This document shows, piece by piece, positions 22,701 through 34,974 of a stretch of 53,452 bases of DNA; the stretch's first letter is position 1; every line of letters begins with the position of its first letter. Source of the DNA: Mortierella sp. BCC40632 (taxonomy: Eukaryota > Mortierellomycota > Mortierellomycetes > Mortierellales > Mortierellaceae); NCBI GenBank assembly GCA_011634665.1, contig WAEK01000041.1, positions 1-53,452 of the forward strand. The letters are read 5' to 3'. Below the pieces are notes generated by a model. It did no database searches. It worked only from the letters and a program-made list of their open reading frames with translations, and had not been told where the DNA came from. Made by a program: the position numbers and the translations under genes.

Positions 22701-24204
22701 ATCGTACTTTCAAGCGTTTTGACATTAGCTCGTTAAGCGAATTTAACAGACCTCTTCGCTTTATTCCCAAAAAAAGAATGAACTGTGTTTAATTTGTGAA
22801 GACAAGAACGGAAAAAAATAGGGGATTTGAATGACATTGAGTCTAGTGAAAATAACATCAACTCACGGTTAGATTTGAAGGGGCTAAAAGTGGTCACTCA
22901 TACGAAAAAGGTGACAGTTGGAACAAATAAAAAAAAAAAAAAAAAAAAAAAATAATGTGGGATAAAAAAAGTAAAAATAAACGGAGAAAAAGTAACGGTG
23001 ACGGTCAAAAAAATGAACTGATATATTGAAAACAACTAGAGATTAGGGTAATAGTCTAACAATATAAATTTCAGGAACACAAAGTTTGGTCTCGTCACGT
23101 ATATAGAGAGGAAAAAGACATGACTGTATAAAAACGACAAAAGTTGAATCAAAAGCAACTAGTGTTACTTTTATAGGTGGACGCAAAAAATGGATATGAA
23201 TTCAGATGAAAAGGTAGAAAGAGCAAGAACGCTCTGGACGAAATGTGCATTGGAATTCAGTGTGACGTTTGCTAAAAAGTTCGGATAACTAGTGTTGTTG
23301 TAGTTTATCAAAATTAGAGGTTAGAAAGCTGAAAAAGGATAATACACAAGATGTAGAATATATCCACATTCAATTTCTAGCCAGGATGGTTGACACAGGT
23401 CCATACAAAAGGTCTTGACGTGGTTGTTAATAAGAAAAAGGAAAAAAATTTGATTTTCGGACGTTTCTAGGGATTGGAATAGGAGATGAATGTTTCGTAT
23501 CAGGAAACATCAAGCCCGTAACAATGGACAATGTGAACCTTCCGGAGTATTATCTCTTGAGTGCTTACAAAATAAGTGTTGTTGAGGGCTGTGATGACGC
23601 AAGTTTTAGGTATGTAACTTGAGAGTTTATTATAATAGTTTATGATCAAATGCAAAAGATGTTTCATATGTATATTTAACAAGAAGTGAGTGGCTTTCTG
23701 TATCCATTAAACCTTTTTAGAGGGATGGTTTAAGGTTAAAGATTACTCCGGAGACGGGGTTTGGACATATACCCCTTGACGACAATGGATTTGTGTATTC
23801 GGCGCTGAAGGTCAGCGGTAAAATAGAAAGGCGGTCAGTTCAAAAGGGCTGATGGTGAATCTGTCATCGAAATACCAAAGATGTAACAGGGAACTTGATG
23901 CATTGTATTAGTGTGATAGATGGACTAGAATTGATGTAAAAAGGTGAATTGAAGCCGGAATTTATTGAAGGGTGTCCGTTTCCACTCTTTACAGATTAGA
24001 AGCTAGTGACGTCAAAATTGAGAGAGACGGTAAGGTAAAAACCCCAATGAACAAAAGGAATGTAAAATTCAGGAAGTAGGGAAAAATATAAAAGCATTAC
24101 ATTTAACCTCTAAAAAGTAGAATGATGACAATAAAAGCAAAAGATTATTTAAAAGACATCGTTTAATATTTTTGAAATAACTTGGGTCTATGGAGTTGTC
24201 AGCA
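22701..24204. other. Weak plus-strand frames, copy 1
   Basis: In the second copy the plus strand reads TVTVKRNELIYRKQLEIRVI and QEHKFGLVTYMRG, then SGNI, ETGFG and MVNLSS fragments in both copies. This might be a gene of about 1 kb with unknown function. A 20-plus base A run at 22929-22951 is in this copy only. Confidence 0.25.
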
Positions 24205-25100
24205 TCAGTAAGATGGGAAAAGGCCCATTACGGATAAAGTGAGCGAGCATGGACTAATATTTCCTGTAATTGAAGAGGTTTTGAGATGCTTAGACAAAAG
24301 CTTCTTTTCAGTGAACACGTATTTGCAAATAGGACAGGTAGCTGGTTTTGTGTCAATAGGTTTGTGGGAAAGTTTGTGTCTTTCTAAATCATGATGTCTG
24401 ACAAAAGGCCTTTGGACACTGAGAGCATTTGAATGGGCGGTAAGGGAGATGAATAAGAAGATGATAATCAAAACTTGATTTGCTTCGGAAAACAGAGACA
24501 CATTTTGAAATGGGCATGTGTAGGATCTGGATCTAACTGATTTTTTTAGTCGAGGTACTTTCGAAAAGGCATTTTTAGCGTTGTTGGAATCCTCATAGTA
24601 GGTGTCAGGTGTTGTCTAAAAGTGAAGTTTATTTTTTGAGGACAGAAGTTTATTTGATTGGGTGAATTTGAAGGAGTTTGATGAAGATCAATAGGAGAAT
24701 TTGGCAGAATAGAGGAGTCAATGTCAGTGGACAGAATCTCCAGGCAAAAAATGTCTGTGTCAGTATTGAATAGTAGAATCATAAGGGTCAAATTCGGGTA
24801 ATTTTACATCATTTGATGTAAGCAAGAACTGGGATGATGTAAAGATTAGGATCCAAAAGCAGGAGTAGTGGATTGGATGATATCAGGGAAAAGGGATTTT
24901 TATGGGTAGTGAAAATGTCACTTAGATCCGATGGGGACAGGGGCAAAGTTGAATCAGGTTTGCTGGTTGAAAAAAAGTTGGTTAAAAAACATTAGAGGAA
25001 AGGGATGGCAGAAATTGTGTTGCAGGAAAAAGTCCTGTTAATGGCAGATTGCTAATAATAATGGCTTCTGGGGTTAATAATTATTGTCATTAGAAAGGGA
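24205..25100 (-). CDS. C2H2 zinc-finger protein (transcription-factor-like), copy 1
   Basis: The C-terminal part holds two fingers. Both copies together read PFKCSQCPKAFVRHHDLERH plus KLSH (C-x2-C-x12-H-x3-H, complete), a linker KPIDTKPAT, and CPICKYVFTEKK..LSKHLK, whose last His is missing or replaced. This tandem, placed near the C-terminus, is typical of fungal DNA-binding regulators. The N-terminal part is Ser/Pro/Asp-rich (ILSTDIDSSILPNSPIDLHQ). The stop after GLFPSY is shared with the second copy (49953). The start is not fixed; about 25100 is an estimate. A perfect 18-base palindrome lies inside the reading region at 24804-24821. Confidence 0.72.
24804..24821. other. Palindrome TTACATCA-TT-TGATGTAA, copy 1
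   Basis: An 8-bp perfect inverted repeat with a 2-base centre, followed 11 bases on by a third half-like GATGATGTAA. It is exactly kept in the second copy (50556-50573). It could be a binding site for a dimeric factor, or part of the coding sequence of the zinc-finger gene. Confidence 0.45.
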
Positions 25101-25240
25101 ATATAGAAATAAGGTGAATGTTGGTTATGTGAATCCTGCATTGTTTTGAGTAAAAAGGGAAAGAGATGATAAAGTGTTGAAAAGGACACAAACAATGTAT
25201 ATATTTATATGTTATGATTTGTCAATGTGCAGGAATGGGG

Positions 25241-26090
25241 CTACGTCATTGATGACTCAGCGACATTAGTCAAAAGGTGTTTGTTTATGAATTTGCCGTC
25301 TCGAGTTAAAAGCAATATCACGCTTGCGTTTCGACTCACGTGCGATAGTCTCAATAAAATTCGAATCATATATTTTAAGACTTGAGCCAGACCTGAAAAA
25401 AGTGTAGGGGTCTCTATGTTATCTTTATCAGTAGGTTTGTATACCATTTTTGAAAACATGCCTTTTGTTGATCCACCTAGTCTTTTTACAGCGTTATTAA
25501 AAGCTAAAATGAGATCTAAGGACGGAAGTAAGTTGTTTTTGAAAATTAATGAATTCATAATTTATGATTGGGGGGAGGTGGCTTGATTGTACAGAGATCC
25601 CATGCATGAAACGTAGGAATAGTAACGTCCTTGGTGATACTACTAGCTTCTAGTAGGAAATAAATACAAAGGGAAGCCTGCTTTATGGATAATGGAAATA
25701 TAGAGCAACCCTGATATAATGAGAGTATCATATTTTTTTGGCATTGTTTAAAATAGTAGGAAAAAGCATTATGTTGAGATCTGGACCAGGTAATTTTGAA
25801 AAAAGTCCTGAATAATTCAACTGAAAACAGCAGAAACCCTAAAATATCAAGTTGTGTGGATTTAGCAAAAGGATCTGATAGAAAAGTGAATCTAGATTGG
25901 GTCAGTAGGGAAGATCTTGGAGAATAAGAGGCCAGATAAAACATTGTTTAGAAATGATTACTGAGAGAAAGAAAAAAATTAAATGGAAAAATTATAAAAG
26001 GGGTGGAAAGAGTATATGAAGTGGATTGGTAAAAGGAGATTGGTGTAAGTGGGTATGAGTAGTTTTTCTATTTCTCAAGAAAAAGGGAAA
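25241..26090 (-). CDS. Unknown minus-strand gene crossing the copy 1/copy 2 joint
   Basis: Reading leftward from about 26090 across 25815 to a stop at 25241, several long frame pieces line up: DILGF, KKYDTLIISGLLYISIIHKT, SSI..DVTIPTFHAWDLCTIK, PPIINYEF, LLPSLDLI, RLGGSTKGMFSKMVYKPTDK and SGLAQVLKYMIRI. The same words occur at the next joint. About 270 residues would result. The family is not recognised. The fact that it reads through the joint shows that the joint is an ordinary point of the repeat and not a scar. Confidence 0.42.
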
Positions 26091-26359
26091 AATATCGAGT
26101 AAGGAAATTGAAAATAAAAAAAAGTGTATGTTATTTGGATAGAATGTCCTTCAAGTTGTTATAAAAGGAAATGAAAAGAGAATAGTAAAAAAAAAAAAAA
26201 ATCTAAAGACCCATTTGGCTAGACAGTTTTCCGAACCACTCTCCACCAATTGTCAAAAAGAAAAATAACAAGAAAAAATTACAAAAATGGCACTAGACAT
26301 TAGCAATGTTAAGGGTCCTTTAAATATTTTTGTTGCATGAATTGCCACTTGGCTCAATT

Positions 26360-29300
26360 ATGGTGTCGGCTCGAGGGGGGCGGCAAAGCAGATAAAAAAA
26401 AAGGATGCATTTCGTTCACAGGAAACTATGGGTAAAGGGATCGAAAAGGATGGATGTCTATGGATGAATTGATGTACTTAAATTTTAAAAACCTGTGGAA
26501 GTTCAATTCAAAACAACTCAAACCAACTGATTTTTATTTAAAAAAACAATCGATGTTAGGGCTGAAGGTCATCTTTCGGATGCTAAAAGGGAGAAAGTAT
26601 CCGTCATTCATGAATACGTTGAAATCGAAAAAGACATGGTTAAAGTTAAAAGGTGTGATGACCTTGCAGATGAAAAGGAAAGTTCCTCTCAGCGGAACTG
26701 AATGCAGAATCACTCGAACATGTTGATGAAAAAGAGTTTGGAGAAATTGAAGGGTGTACCTTACCTTTTTTGAGGAGGATATGGTTTTATAAAAAGTAAC
26801 AGTGATGCAAAATAACATTATCGATGTGCTTTACAAAAGAATTTACAGAGGCAAGTATTCTGCTAAACAGATTTAATAGTACAAAGTGCAGCTAATTCCA
26901 CTCGAGAGCTGATTTCAGCAATTGTTGGTCAAGAGACGAAAGGAAGGTGTGGATAAGTAAGGATGGTACAGAATTACTTAAATCCTCCTGGATGGAATCA
27001 GTGGCTCTCTTAATGCTAGCCAAAAAAGGGTAGGGATTTTTGGCGAAATTCTGCAAAAGCAGAAGGAAAAATTCAAAAGGGATTCAATGGGGCACGGGGT
27101 GATTGATCTAAGTATGACTCAGACTCGATGTCTAACATAGTTGAAGGAACAAGAGATCAAGAAAAGACTTTGAAGATGATGATTCGGACGATTCAGGGAT
27201 TGCGATTTGCTTAGGGCAAAAGGCGTAAGCCGAAAGCAAAATCTTTGGGGGCGTCTGAATTAGAATTTCGTTGAACATGGTTCCTGCGACAAGTGGAGGT
27301 AGAAGTCAGGGGGCAGGGAGTTGGTCGAGCATCAGGAAGTTCAAAAGGATGGGTCGACTAGTAAAATGTCAAATGGGCAAAAGGGATGGTGGGATGTCGA
27401 ATATGGGGTCTCCAGGAAGCCGCGAAAAAAATCATATGGTGCCCTCGCAAAGAACTAGGACCATTTGCGACAATGATGAATCGATGGAGGGTTGAAGATG
27501 ATATTGAAAATATGAGTGATTATGAATTTGATAACGACACGAAATAATCCACTCAATGAGAAAGCCATTGAGTACTCAGGATAACGAATCGATGTTGGAG
27601 TCAAAAGAAACCTGATGACCACTGGCCAAATGGAAAGGTTGCTTAAAAGGATGGAACAGTTCAAACAACAAATAGGGAGGAAATAATATCGGAATGAAGA
27701 AAAAAAATATAGAAAAAAAGATGGAAAAGTATTAAAAATATTTTATTTATTTGGGCATAAGAATGGAAAAAAGAGTGTATAAAAACAAAGGGAAAAACTG
27801 GATTTTGAAGAAAAAAACTAAAAAAGAAAAAGAAAAATGGATGTGGAGGAAAAAACGGGGGTATAAAACCAAAAATTAAGGGGGTTCACTTGTTTAAGAA
27901 AAAATGAGAAGATGTACTAAATGTTTGTGGATTAATGGATAAATAATAGGGGTTCTTATACTGCTGGACAACGTTCTATCCTGGGGGCAATCCAACGCAA
28001 GAAGGAGAAGAAAAAAAATATGAAATTCGAGAAATTCAGAAAAAGGAGATGAGAAGCAAAAAGCCTCCAGAAATGTATTGTACTGTGTGTTGCAGGATTC
28101 TGTATGATGATGAGGTTTGTTGTATGAGTGAAAATCACGAGATCGAGTTGGTTCAATTTATGAACAAGTATGGATTTAAATGGCCGATTCTGAGCTATCG
28201 TGACGTGAGAGGAAAAGATTGTTATGCCGAGAAGGACTAAGAGAGGGGGCGGATTATTGTATGTGCACCTCACAAAAGTAGTGGGAATGTAACTATTAAA
28301 GAGTTGAAATCGATGGTAAGAAGGGATCAAGTGGTTTAAAACACTGGTGTTTAAGAGAAAGAAAAAAAGTCTTGTAGAAACTGTGCCAATCAAGTCACTT
28401 AAATACTAGTAAAAAAGATTTTCTATGCGAATAGTTATTGGAAATATCCGGGAGACATTCCAATAGAGCTCAAAGGGCCTACATCCTGTAGCAGAAAAGT
28501 ATATTTGTCCTATTTTTGGTGTTCTGTGAACTGACTAACTCAAAAAGTACGGCACAGACTCCAGAAGTGCGTCCTGGGTACCATTTTGTCCAGGGACGGA
28601 TAGGAATTATGAAAGTCAGCACTTTATATCGGAATACTCGGGTACGAGAGGGATAATCAAGAAATCAGAAGGGAGCCGGAAAGGACGTCTCGATGGTTGA
28701 AATAAGAAAAAATTGGAGAGCGCGTCCTCCTGGTTAAAAAAAGAAACAATAGGCTGTATAGTGAGATTGATGGGCCAAACATGGAGGGAGTTGCACTTGT
28801 GCCCGAGATGATAAGAACGGATTTAAAACAAACAAGTTTTTTGGGGTAACCAGAATAGAACAAAATATGCAAGAAAAGATTATGATGCCAGTGGATGATG
28901 GAGCGCCAGGTACAGCTAACGAAAGAAAAAGAGGTACGAAAGGATTTGGTATTTGGGTGGTTGATAATAAGAAGGTGGTAAAATATTCCAATCCCTGCTT
29001 ATTGGGGTATTTTTTCCCTTTTTACGTAAATGGGGAGGGGTTTTATTCGTTAAATTATGAAGGGGATCGACTCGGAGGCAGGAAGACCGAAAGAAAAATA
29101 TGAAGGTATTTATTTGTAAATTTTGGGAATCTGAAGACAGTAATATGGGTTGAAAAGATGTTTTTGAGATGAAAATGGTCAATTAACCTGAAAAACTTTA
29201 ATTCCTTAAAAAAACGCTCCGAAAGAGAGAGGATCTGGATGACAAAAAGATAGGGGAGGTACCTATCGAAATAGCTCAAAAAGTTTGTCATAAAAGGTCA

Positions 29301-32300
29301 AGGAAATTTATCAGTACAAAACAAAATACTTAACAAATGAGACAGATAAGTTTGAAAAAAAGGAGTAGAAGAAGAAAGACAAAAAAATAGTGAAAAAGAA
29401 AAAAAAAATGTTGATCAGGAATAATAATAATCTCGACTTTGGATATAAAGGATTCTTGGATATAAATAAGATGGAAGGATTTAGGGATGGAGTTAAAAAA
29501 TGTTGCTAAAACAAAGGTGAAAAAAGGAAATATTATTCAAAGGAGGTAGTGGAATGGACGGTTAAGTAATACTGAATACTGACAACAAAACTGGATTGGT
29601 GTGTAATAGATTTGGGATACTCTAGATCCACATTACGAGCGTATGCCAAATTGAGCTGTTATCAGTTGACCGAAGGTTTGGAAGATCCCCGAAATATATT
29701 CTGATGCTTTTTGACTGGATTCAAAAAGCAGACAGTTTTTAAGTATCATAACCGTAGAAACTCCAAGAACTATAAATGGAAAAAAACGGTCGCAAAAGTG
29801 ATATTCGAGAGAGGTCGAACAATAGCAAAAAGGTAAAATATGTAAAAATCTAATGGCGGAAGTGAAAGTGAAGAGTAAAAACGTGATAGTTAATTTTAGT
29901 TCGTTTGAAAATATAATAATCAATGAGATAGGCTATCGATTCAACCAATCTAGTACGATTGCTGTACCAGCTGTCATTCACTGCACAGGCGCAATTATAA
30001 GAGACAGTTGTACCTGAAGTTTACAACACTTTTTGAAAAGTTTGGAACACCGCAGCTCTTTGGAACCTACATGTGATGACAGGAGTGAGGGACAGTTTGC
30101 AGTGGCAAAAAGCATTTTAGTGATCCAGGTGGACCAGGAATTACAACCCATCATGATCTGTACTATTTATGATGCATTGGAAAAACGCAGTGGCAAAGGT
30201 TTTTGCGTTCATACGGACAAGATTGGGCGAAAAAAAAACAGTTGGAGGTCTAGTGGCATTTTGTTGGGTTTTAGAGGTTCAAGAAGAGGTACACCTCATA
30301 CACATTATTGCTTGTGGACGTCGACAGTATCGAGGCGATGATTGCAAAAGGATGTTATCAGTTGTTCGGCAGTTGGTAGGACTGATGAAGAAACAGAGAT
30401 TGATAAAAAGCATCAAATCCATAGTGTGGGAGGATATTGTAATAGTGAGTATCGGGATGGGGTGTCGTTTCAATTTACCCCAAGCCGGTATCGATGTGAC
30501 CCGGTTTAATGAAAAAAAAGAACAAAGTTTGAATATCGTCGAGGTATATTTGATTTGAAAGTGAACGGTTATAATATTGATCTTTTGAAGTTTGGGAAAG
30601 TAAGAAAACATGGATCTGCAGTACAACAGAGGATCGTTGGCAAAAAGGTATATGTTGCCAAATATATCACCAAACATGCTGCTATTCAAAGAGCGACTAT
30701 CGCAAAAGCAAGAAGAGCAATAGTGAAGGTGAACAGAATGGGCCAAGCGAAGCTTATATTCAGAATTTTCACTACAGAAGTGTGTCGATAGCAGAGGCGA
30801 TAATGGATATTTGCTCTTGGACTATGTCCGAGGTCTCTAAAAAGTTGAATTTTTAGCGACAGAATTACCAGGAGATAAAAAAACAATTTATTGAAGAGAA
30901 AGGGCTGTTATAGGTGATAGGCTGGATGATGAAGATGAGGGGAATTTTCATGGACGACAAATGGAAAAATATCTTGAAAAGGCCTTTAGATGATAGTAGT
31001 AAAAACAATAATAGGAGAAGACGTTACCTTTGTATCTTGACTCCTGAATATAAGTAGTGATAATATTGAAGTGAGAAATGTAGGAGGTGTCGATTTTGAG
31101 AGGAATGACCTACAAAGGTATTATGAAAAATTTTGGGCATGTTAGTATAAAAATAAAAGTAGGATGTTCATTGACCTAGCTGGGGAAAGGTCAGGAAAGA
31201 GGAATGAGATAGCGATCATTAGAACGAACCGATTAATGTCACAAAAGTCAGAGGATGCTTTTATGCATTTGTTAATGCTTCATATACCAACAAAGTAGAT
31301 GTTGATCAATGGATATCGGAATAAAGAACTGGGTATTCTTCCTTCAAGGAATGGCGTTGGAGCAGTTGGGGGGAACTTTTAATGACAATAAAAGCACCAG
31401 AGCTACTTGTGGTGTTAGATGTTGGTGAGCAAAATGTGCGGAGAATACTGCTATGGTAATGACAGAAGTACTAACCGAAATCAACAATTGGTATTTGATG
31501 ATGTGAAATTGAAGATCGAAAGTAATGAACCTATCCAGTTGTTGGTGTGTGGGGCAGCAGGCACAGGAAATCGACTTTTTGCGCTGGATTGAAAAATACG
31601 CTTGCTCAAATGGATTTTGAGACAATCAAAGTTGGCACCGTCAGGTGTTGCGGCTGTGAACATTGGTGGACAAACAATTCATAGGTGGTTCAGGGTCTCA
31701 AGAATGGCGAAGTCTACGTATGAGATGGGGAAATCACTTATTCGGTGAGGGAGCAGTTAATGGGCGTCGCCTCTCTCGTGGAAAAAAGCCGATTATTCTA
31801 GTGATGAGATATCAATGATATCTGGATCGTTAATGACAGCTATTGAAACACTTTGTCAAAAGCGATGTATGGGAAAAAGGACATTTGGAGGAATATCGGT
31901 GGTTTTTTTTTTGGAGACTTTTGGTCAGTTAGGCCCTGTGAACAGATATAAACAGAATGTGGGTGGGTATGGAAGTCCAAGGAGTATAGAAATCTCCGTC
32001 GATTTGATCTCGGGGAAGCTTGCCGGCAATCTGGAGATCCCGTGTTTAAAAGCGTTTTTAGACGATGTCAGGAAAGGCAGCTCTCAATGAAGCAGTATAG
32101 CCCACTGGTTGAAATATGTCCAAAACGGTGGACCGAATGGGACCAATATCCCCGAAAGAAAGTATTAGAGATTTATGACACATAAAAGGCAAAGTTGATG
32201 CCTTTAATAAGAAAATGTTTGTTTCTTTCTCAGGGCAACTTTTACGATAAAAAGTCAGGATAATGGAGGATATACTAAAAGATGGAGATATCAGTGAAAC

Positions 32301-32959
32301 AATTGCATCTGGAAACAGGATTGGGGACAGAGCTTTTGTTGAAGGTGGAGCACACGTGTGTATGTGTACATCGAATATTGATGTGGACACAGGGTTGGTT
32401 AATGGAACTGTGGGGACGGTTGTCCAAAGTTCACCCTAGAGGGATTTGTGAGCATTGAGTGCGATGGTGGTAGGAATTTACCAGTGGCAAAAGAATACAG
32501 GACAACAGGCCGTGGTAGCTATGAGAGATATCAATTACCTCTTATTATCCTGGGCCATCACAATCCACAAATCCCAGTCCTTGACATTACCGTCAGTTGC
32601 GGTTTCATTGAAAAATGTGTTTACATCTGGGCAAGCATATGTAGCCATGAGCAAGTAAGAGAAGACAGGATCTGTATATCATGGACTTGTCAGTTGAGTG
32701 TCTCTCGAAATATCACATGGTAAAAACAAGGTTGACAAAAAAGGTGAAAAGGTAGAACGATAGAAGATGAGGTATATGACACTTTGGAGGAAGTCGACCA
32801 AGAAGAGGCTATGAATGATCTGTATGAAAAATATGGATACAAAAATGTTGGAAGATACTGGAAGGATTTTTAGGATTGGGGAAAAACTTCAGGAGAAAAA
32901 TTTTATGAGGAGATTTTTTGAACGTATTTTCGATAACAGCCAAAGAAATCTATAATTAA
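26360..32959 (+). CDS. Helitron-like Rep-helicase (RepHel), frame-broken, copy 2
   Basis: The best copy for motif reading. Start ATG at 26360 (MVSARGAAKQ). The Cys-rich patch KPPEMYCTVCCRILYDDEV is at about 28060. In the Rep domain the HUH motif is intact as RGTPHTHYCLW (about 30290-30320), and the tyrosine pair reads KRYVAKYITKHA (about 30640-30680), the YxxxY arrangement of Helitron Rep. The helicase shows VCGAAGTGK at 31545-31572, APSGVAAVNIGGQTIHRWF (about 31636-31695), DEISM (about 31805), DFGQLGPV (about 31917-31940), FVEGAHVMCTSNIDVDTGLV (about 32335-32400), SWAITIHKSQSLTL (about 32548-32590) and YVAMS (about 32637). The stop after EIYN is at 32957-32959. Several shifts remain, but no motif is clearly lost. 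Confidence 0.86.
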
Positions 32960-33546
32960 AAAAATTATTATTGAACAAAAGGCATAAAAAGGAACGTCTT
33001 TCAGGTAGCAGAAGTGGTAAAATAAAAGGTGAGGTGTAAACAGTCAAGAGAAAAATGATTATAAAAGACCAAAATATATATCAAAACTAAGTGAAGATTT
33101 AAAGCAAAGCATTTATTTACTGTTCGGATGTTAGAAAAGGACTCTTCGTATATTATTGGTCCGTGGGGGAAAAAAAACGGATGAAGAAGTACTGTTAAAG
33201 AGTGAGTTGGGCTGTGTTATAAATTAGAGGCCATTAGGATAGAGTGTATTGACCGGAATCTCCTTCAGGAGTTTAAAAAAAAAAAACAAAAGTGTAAAAT
33301 TTATATATTTGAAAAGTTTCGTAAAGAAATTATTGGACATCAAATGTGAACAGGAAGGAGGAATTTTGTCGTTTTGGCAACTGATACGCCATTTGAAGTG
33401 GAGAAGACACTCCAGACTGTTGATCTAATATGAACAGACACCATTAAAAATTTAATGAAGAAAAATTTTACACCAAGGAGGTACGAAGGTACGAGAATAA
33501 AAATCATATTTATTTTAAAAAAGAAAATGTGATCAGGAAAGTTCAT
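32960..33546. other. Region between Rep-helicase and the convergent gene, copy 2
   Basis: Same content as 7070-7619: the hairpin at 33260-33271 and plus-strand remnants (IKCEQEGG, VVLATDTPFEVEKTLQTVDL in a composite reading). Confidence 0.3.
33260..33271 (+). other. Small hairpin followed by an A run, copy 2
   Basis: CTCCT-TC-AGGAG, identical to the first copy, then TTT and a 12-base A run. Confidence 0.3.
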
Positions 33547-34859
33547 CTAATGTAACGCTCCTCTGAAGAGATGTTGAACTGAATAGAGTTCAAGGAGAGC
33601 TCTATATCTTCAAGTTTCTTGAATCATGTCAAAACTTGAGTTGAAGTCATTTAAAACTGTCATGATCTCAGAGGTAGTGAAAGTTGAATTTGAATCAAAA
33701 CAGGTAAGAGTTCGGGATTTTTTTTAGTTGAAGTTGTTCTTTCATGGGTAAAAGTAGTCATCTTTTGGTTGGTTGAAAAGACAGGCGCTGTTTGCTTAGA
33801 GTTTGTGGTCTCGCTGCTGAGATTTGAGTGGAATTTGTTTTGTTATTGACAGTAACTGTAGGCAAAAAATGTTTCGTGTCCAGTAGAATTTCTGTGTCTA
33901 TACTTGGTCGATATTGAGGATTTCTGGGCTGGGTCAAGCGGGTAGGTACAAGTTTTACAGCAGTTCTAGAATTGGTGTTATTTTGAGGTGTAAAAGGATG
34001 GTGTTGTTCTTTGTTTGTTGGTACTTTTTGTTTGGGTGGGGAATGTGGTCTACTGGAAAAAGGGGTGAAGTAGGGTTAGATCTATGGTTGGATGATACTT
34101 GCCTTAATACCTTTTGTATGTTTGTTGATTGGAGGGGTCCAAGGTTGAGGTAGTGGCCATCTTCTTTTAGGATTGCGAGATCCTGCGGACATATTTGAAA
34201 ATATTGTGTAAGTGGTCTTTATTTTGTTGGATGTGCGTGCAATATTGGGGGGGGGTAACCTGGGCCTTTAAAAATTTATATAAAAGTTAAAAGCAGACGG
34301 AGGTCTTCAAAAAGGTATCAGGGTGTTGAATTAGAAGGATGAAAGCTTTTGACCGTGACAGGCAAGTTTATCGTTCGACTTTGATTTGGAAAACCGCTTT
34401 CGTTTCCTGATTTGGTAGTTTGAATCCTTCGGGTAACTTGGATTGGTTAACTATATGAGTGACGTCGGACATGATATCATTATGTTTCTCTTGACATTCA
34501 ATGACATCATGAAGGGTGATCTATGATAATAAATAGACTTTGTGTTCAGAAGGAATTGTGATTGAGGTGCAGAAATGGATATTTTACGGTGATTAGGGAC
34601 CGGCTGAAAGGACTGGCTCAAAAATATCTGTGGTGCCATAAAGTGGGTCCAAGAGCTGATAGGGTGATTGAGGTGGGTGGATAGATAGGGGTGAATTTCA
34701 GACCAGGCAGGGACTAATTGGTGTTGAATCAGGAACCGTGTAGGGAGAATAGAAAGGTTTACTCGTGGTGAATGGAACACCAGGAGGTGGTGGTTGAGAT
34801 GAAAGTCACTAGACATCTCAGGTCGGATGCTGTTGTTGTTAGGATTAGGGGTAAAACAT
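33547..34859 (-). CDS. Pro-rich protein with C-terminal coiled coil, unknown, copy 2
   Basis: Start ATG at 34857-34859. The N-terminal part is interrupted, but SQPPPPGV-type sequence and RFLIQHQLVPAW can be read. The C-terminal end is clearest here: SNSTFTTSEIMTVLNDFNSS, then KLEDIELSLNSIQ and SSEERYIR with a stop at about 33547. The regular spacing of Leu, Ile and Val supports a coiled coil. Confidence 0.47.
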
Positions 34860-34974
34860 TTTTTTCTTCAAAGTAGAGGTAAAAAGTTCTTGAATAAGAT
34901 GATGGTGAAAAATAGCCATATTGTTTGATGGAATGAGCTCTATTTATAAGTAGAGGTGTTGGTACTCGGTTCAA

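Larger units (their letters stand above)
1..25814 (+). repeat. Tandem unit, copy 1 (about 25.8 kb)
   Basis: The first bases (ATTCAACTGAGAAG) recur at 25815 and again at 51534, and the order of every recognisable landmark is the same in copies 1 and 2: Rep-helicase, F-box, LPMO-like genes, 22-bp array, 28S fragment, zinc finger. The phase of the unit is set only by where the window starts. The minus-strand gene at the joint reads across it, so the joint is not a visible breakpoint. Differences from copy 2 are mainly 1-4 base indels in A or G runs. Copy 1 keeps the more canonical 28S sequence. Confidence 0.95.
26280..33545 (+). mobile_element. Helitron-like transposon core, copy 2 (ends not defined)
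   Basis: Second occurrence of the Rep-helicase gene with flanks. The catalytic motifs are better kept than in the first copy. No TC start or hairpin-CTRR end could be fixed, and no target-site evidence is available because both sides are the repeated unit. Confidence 0.6.
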
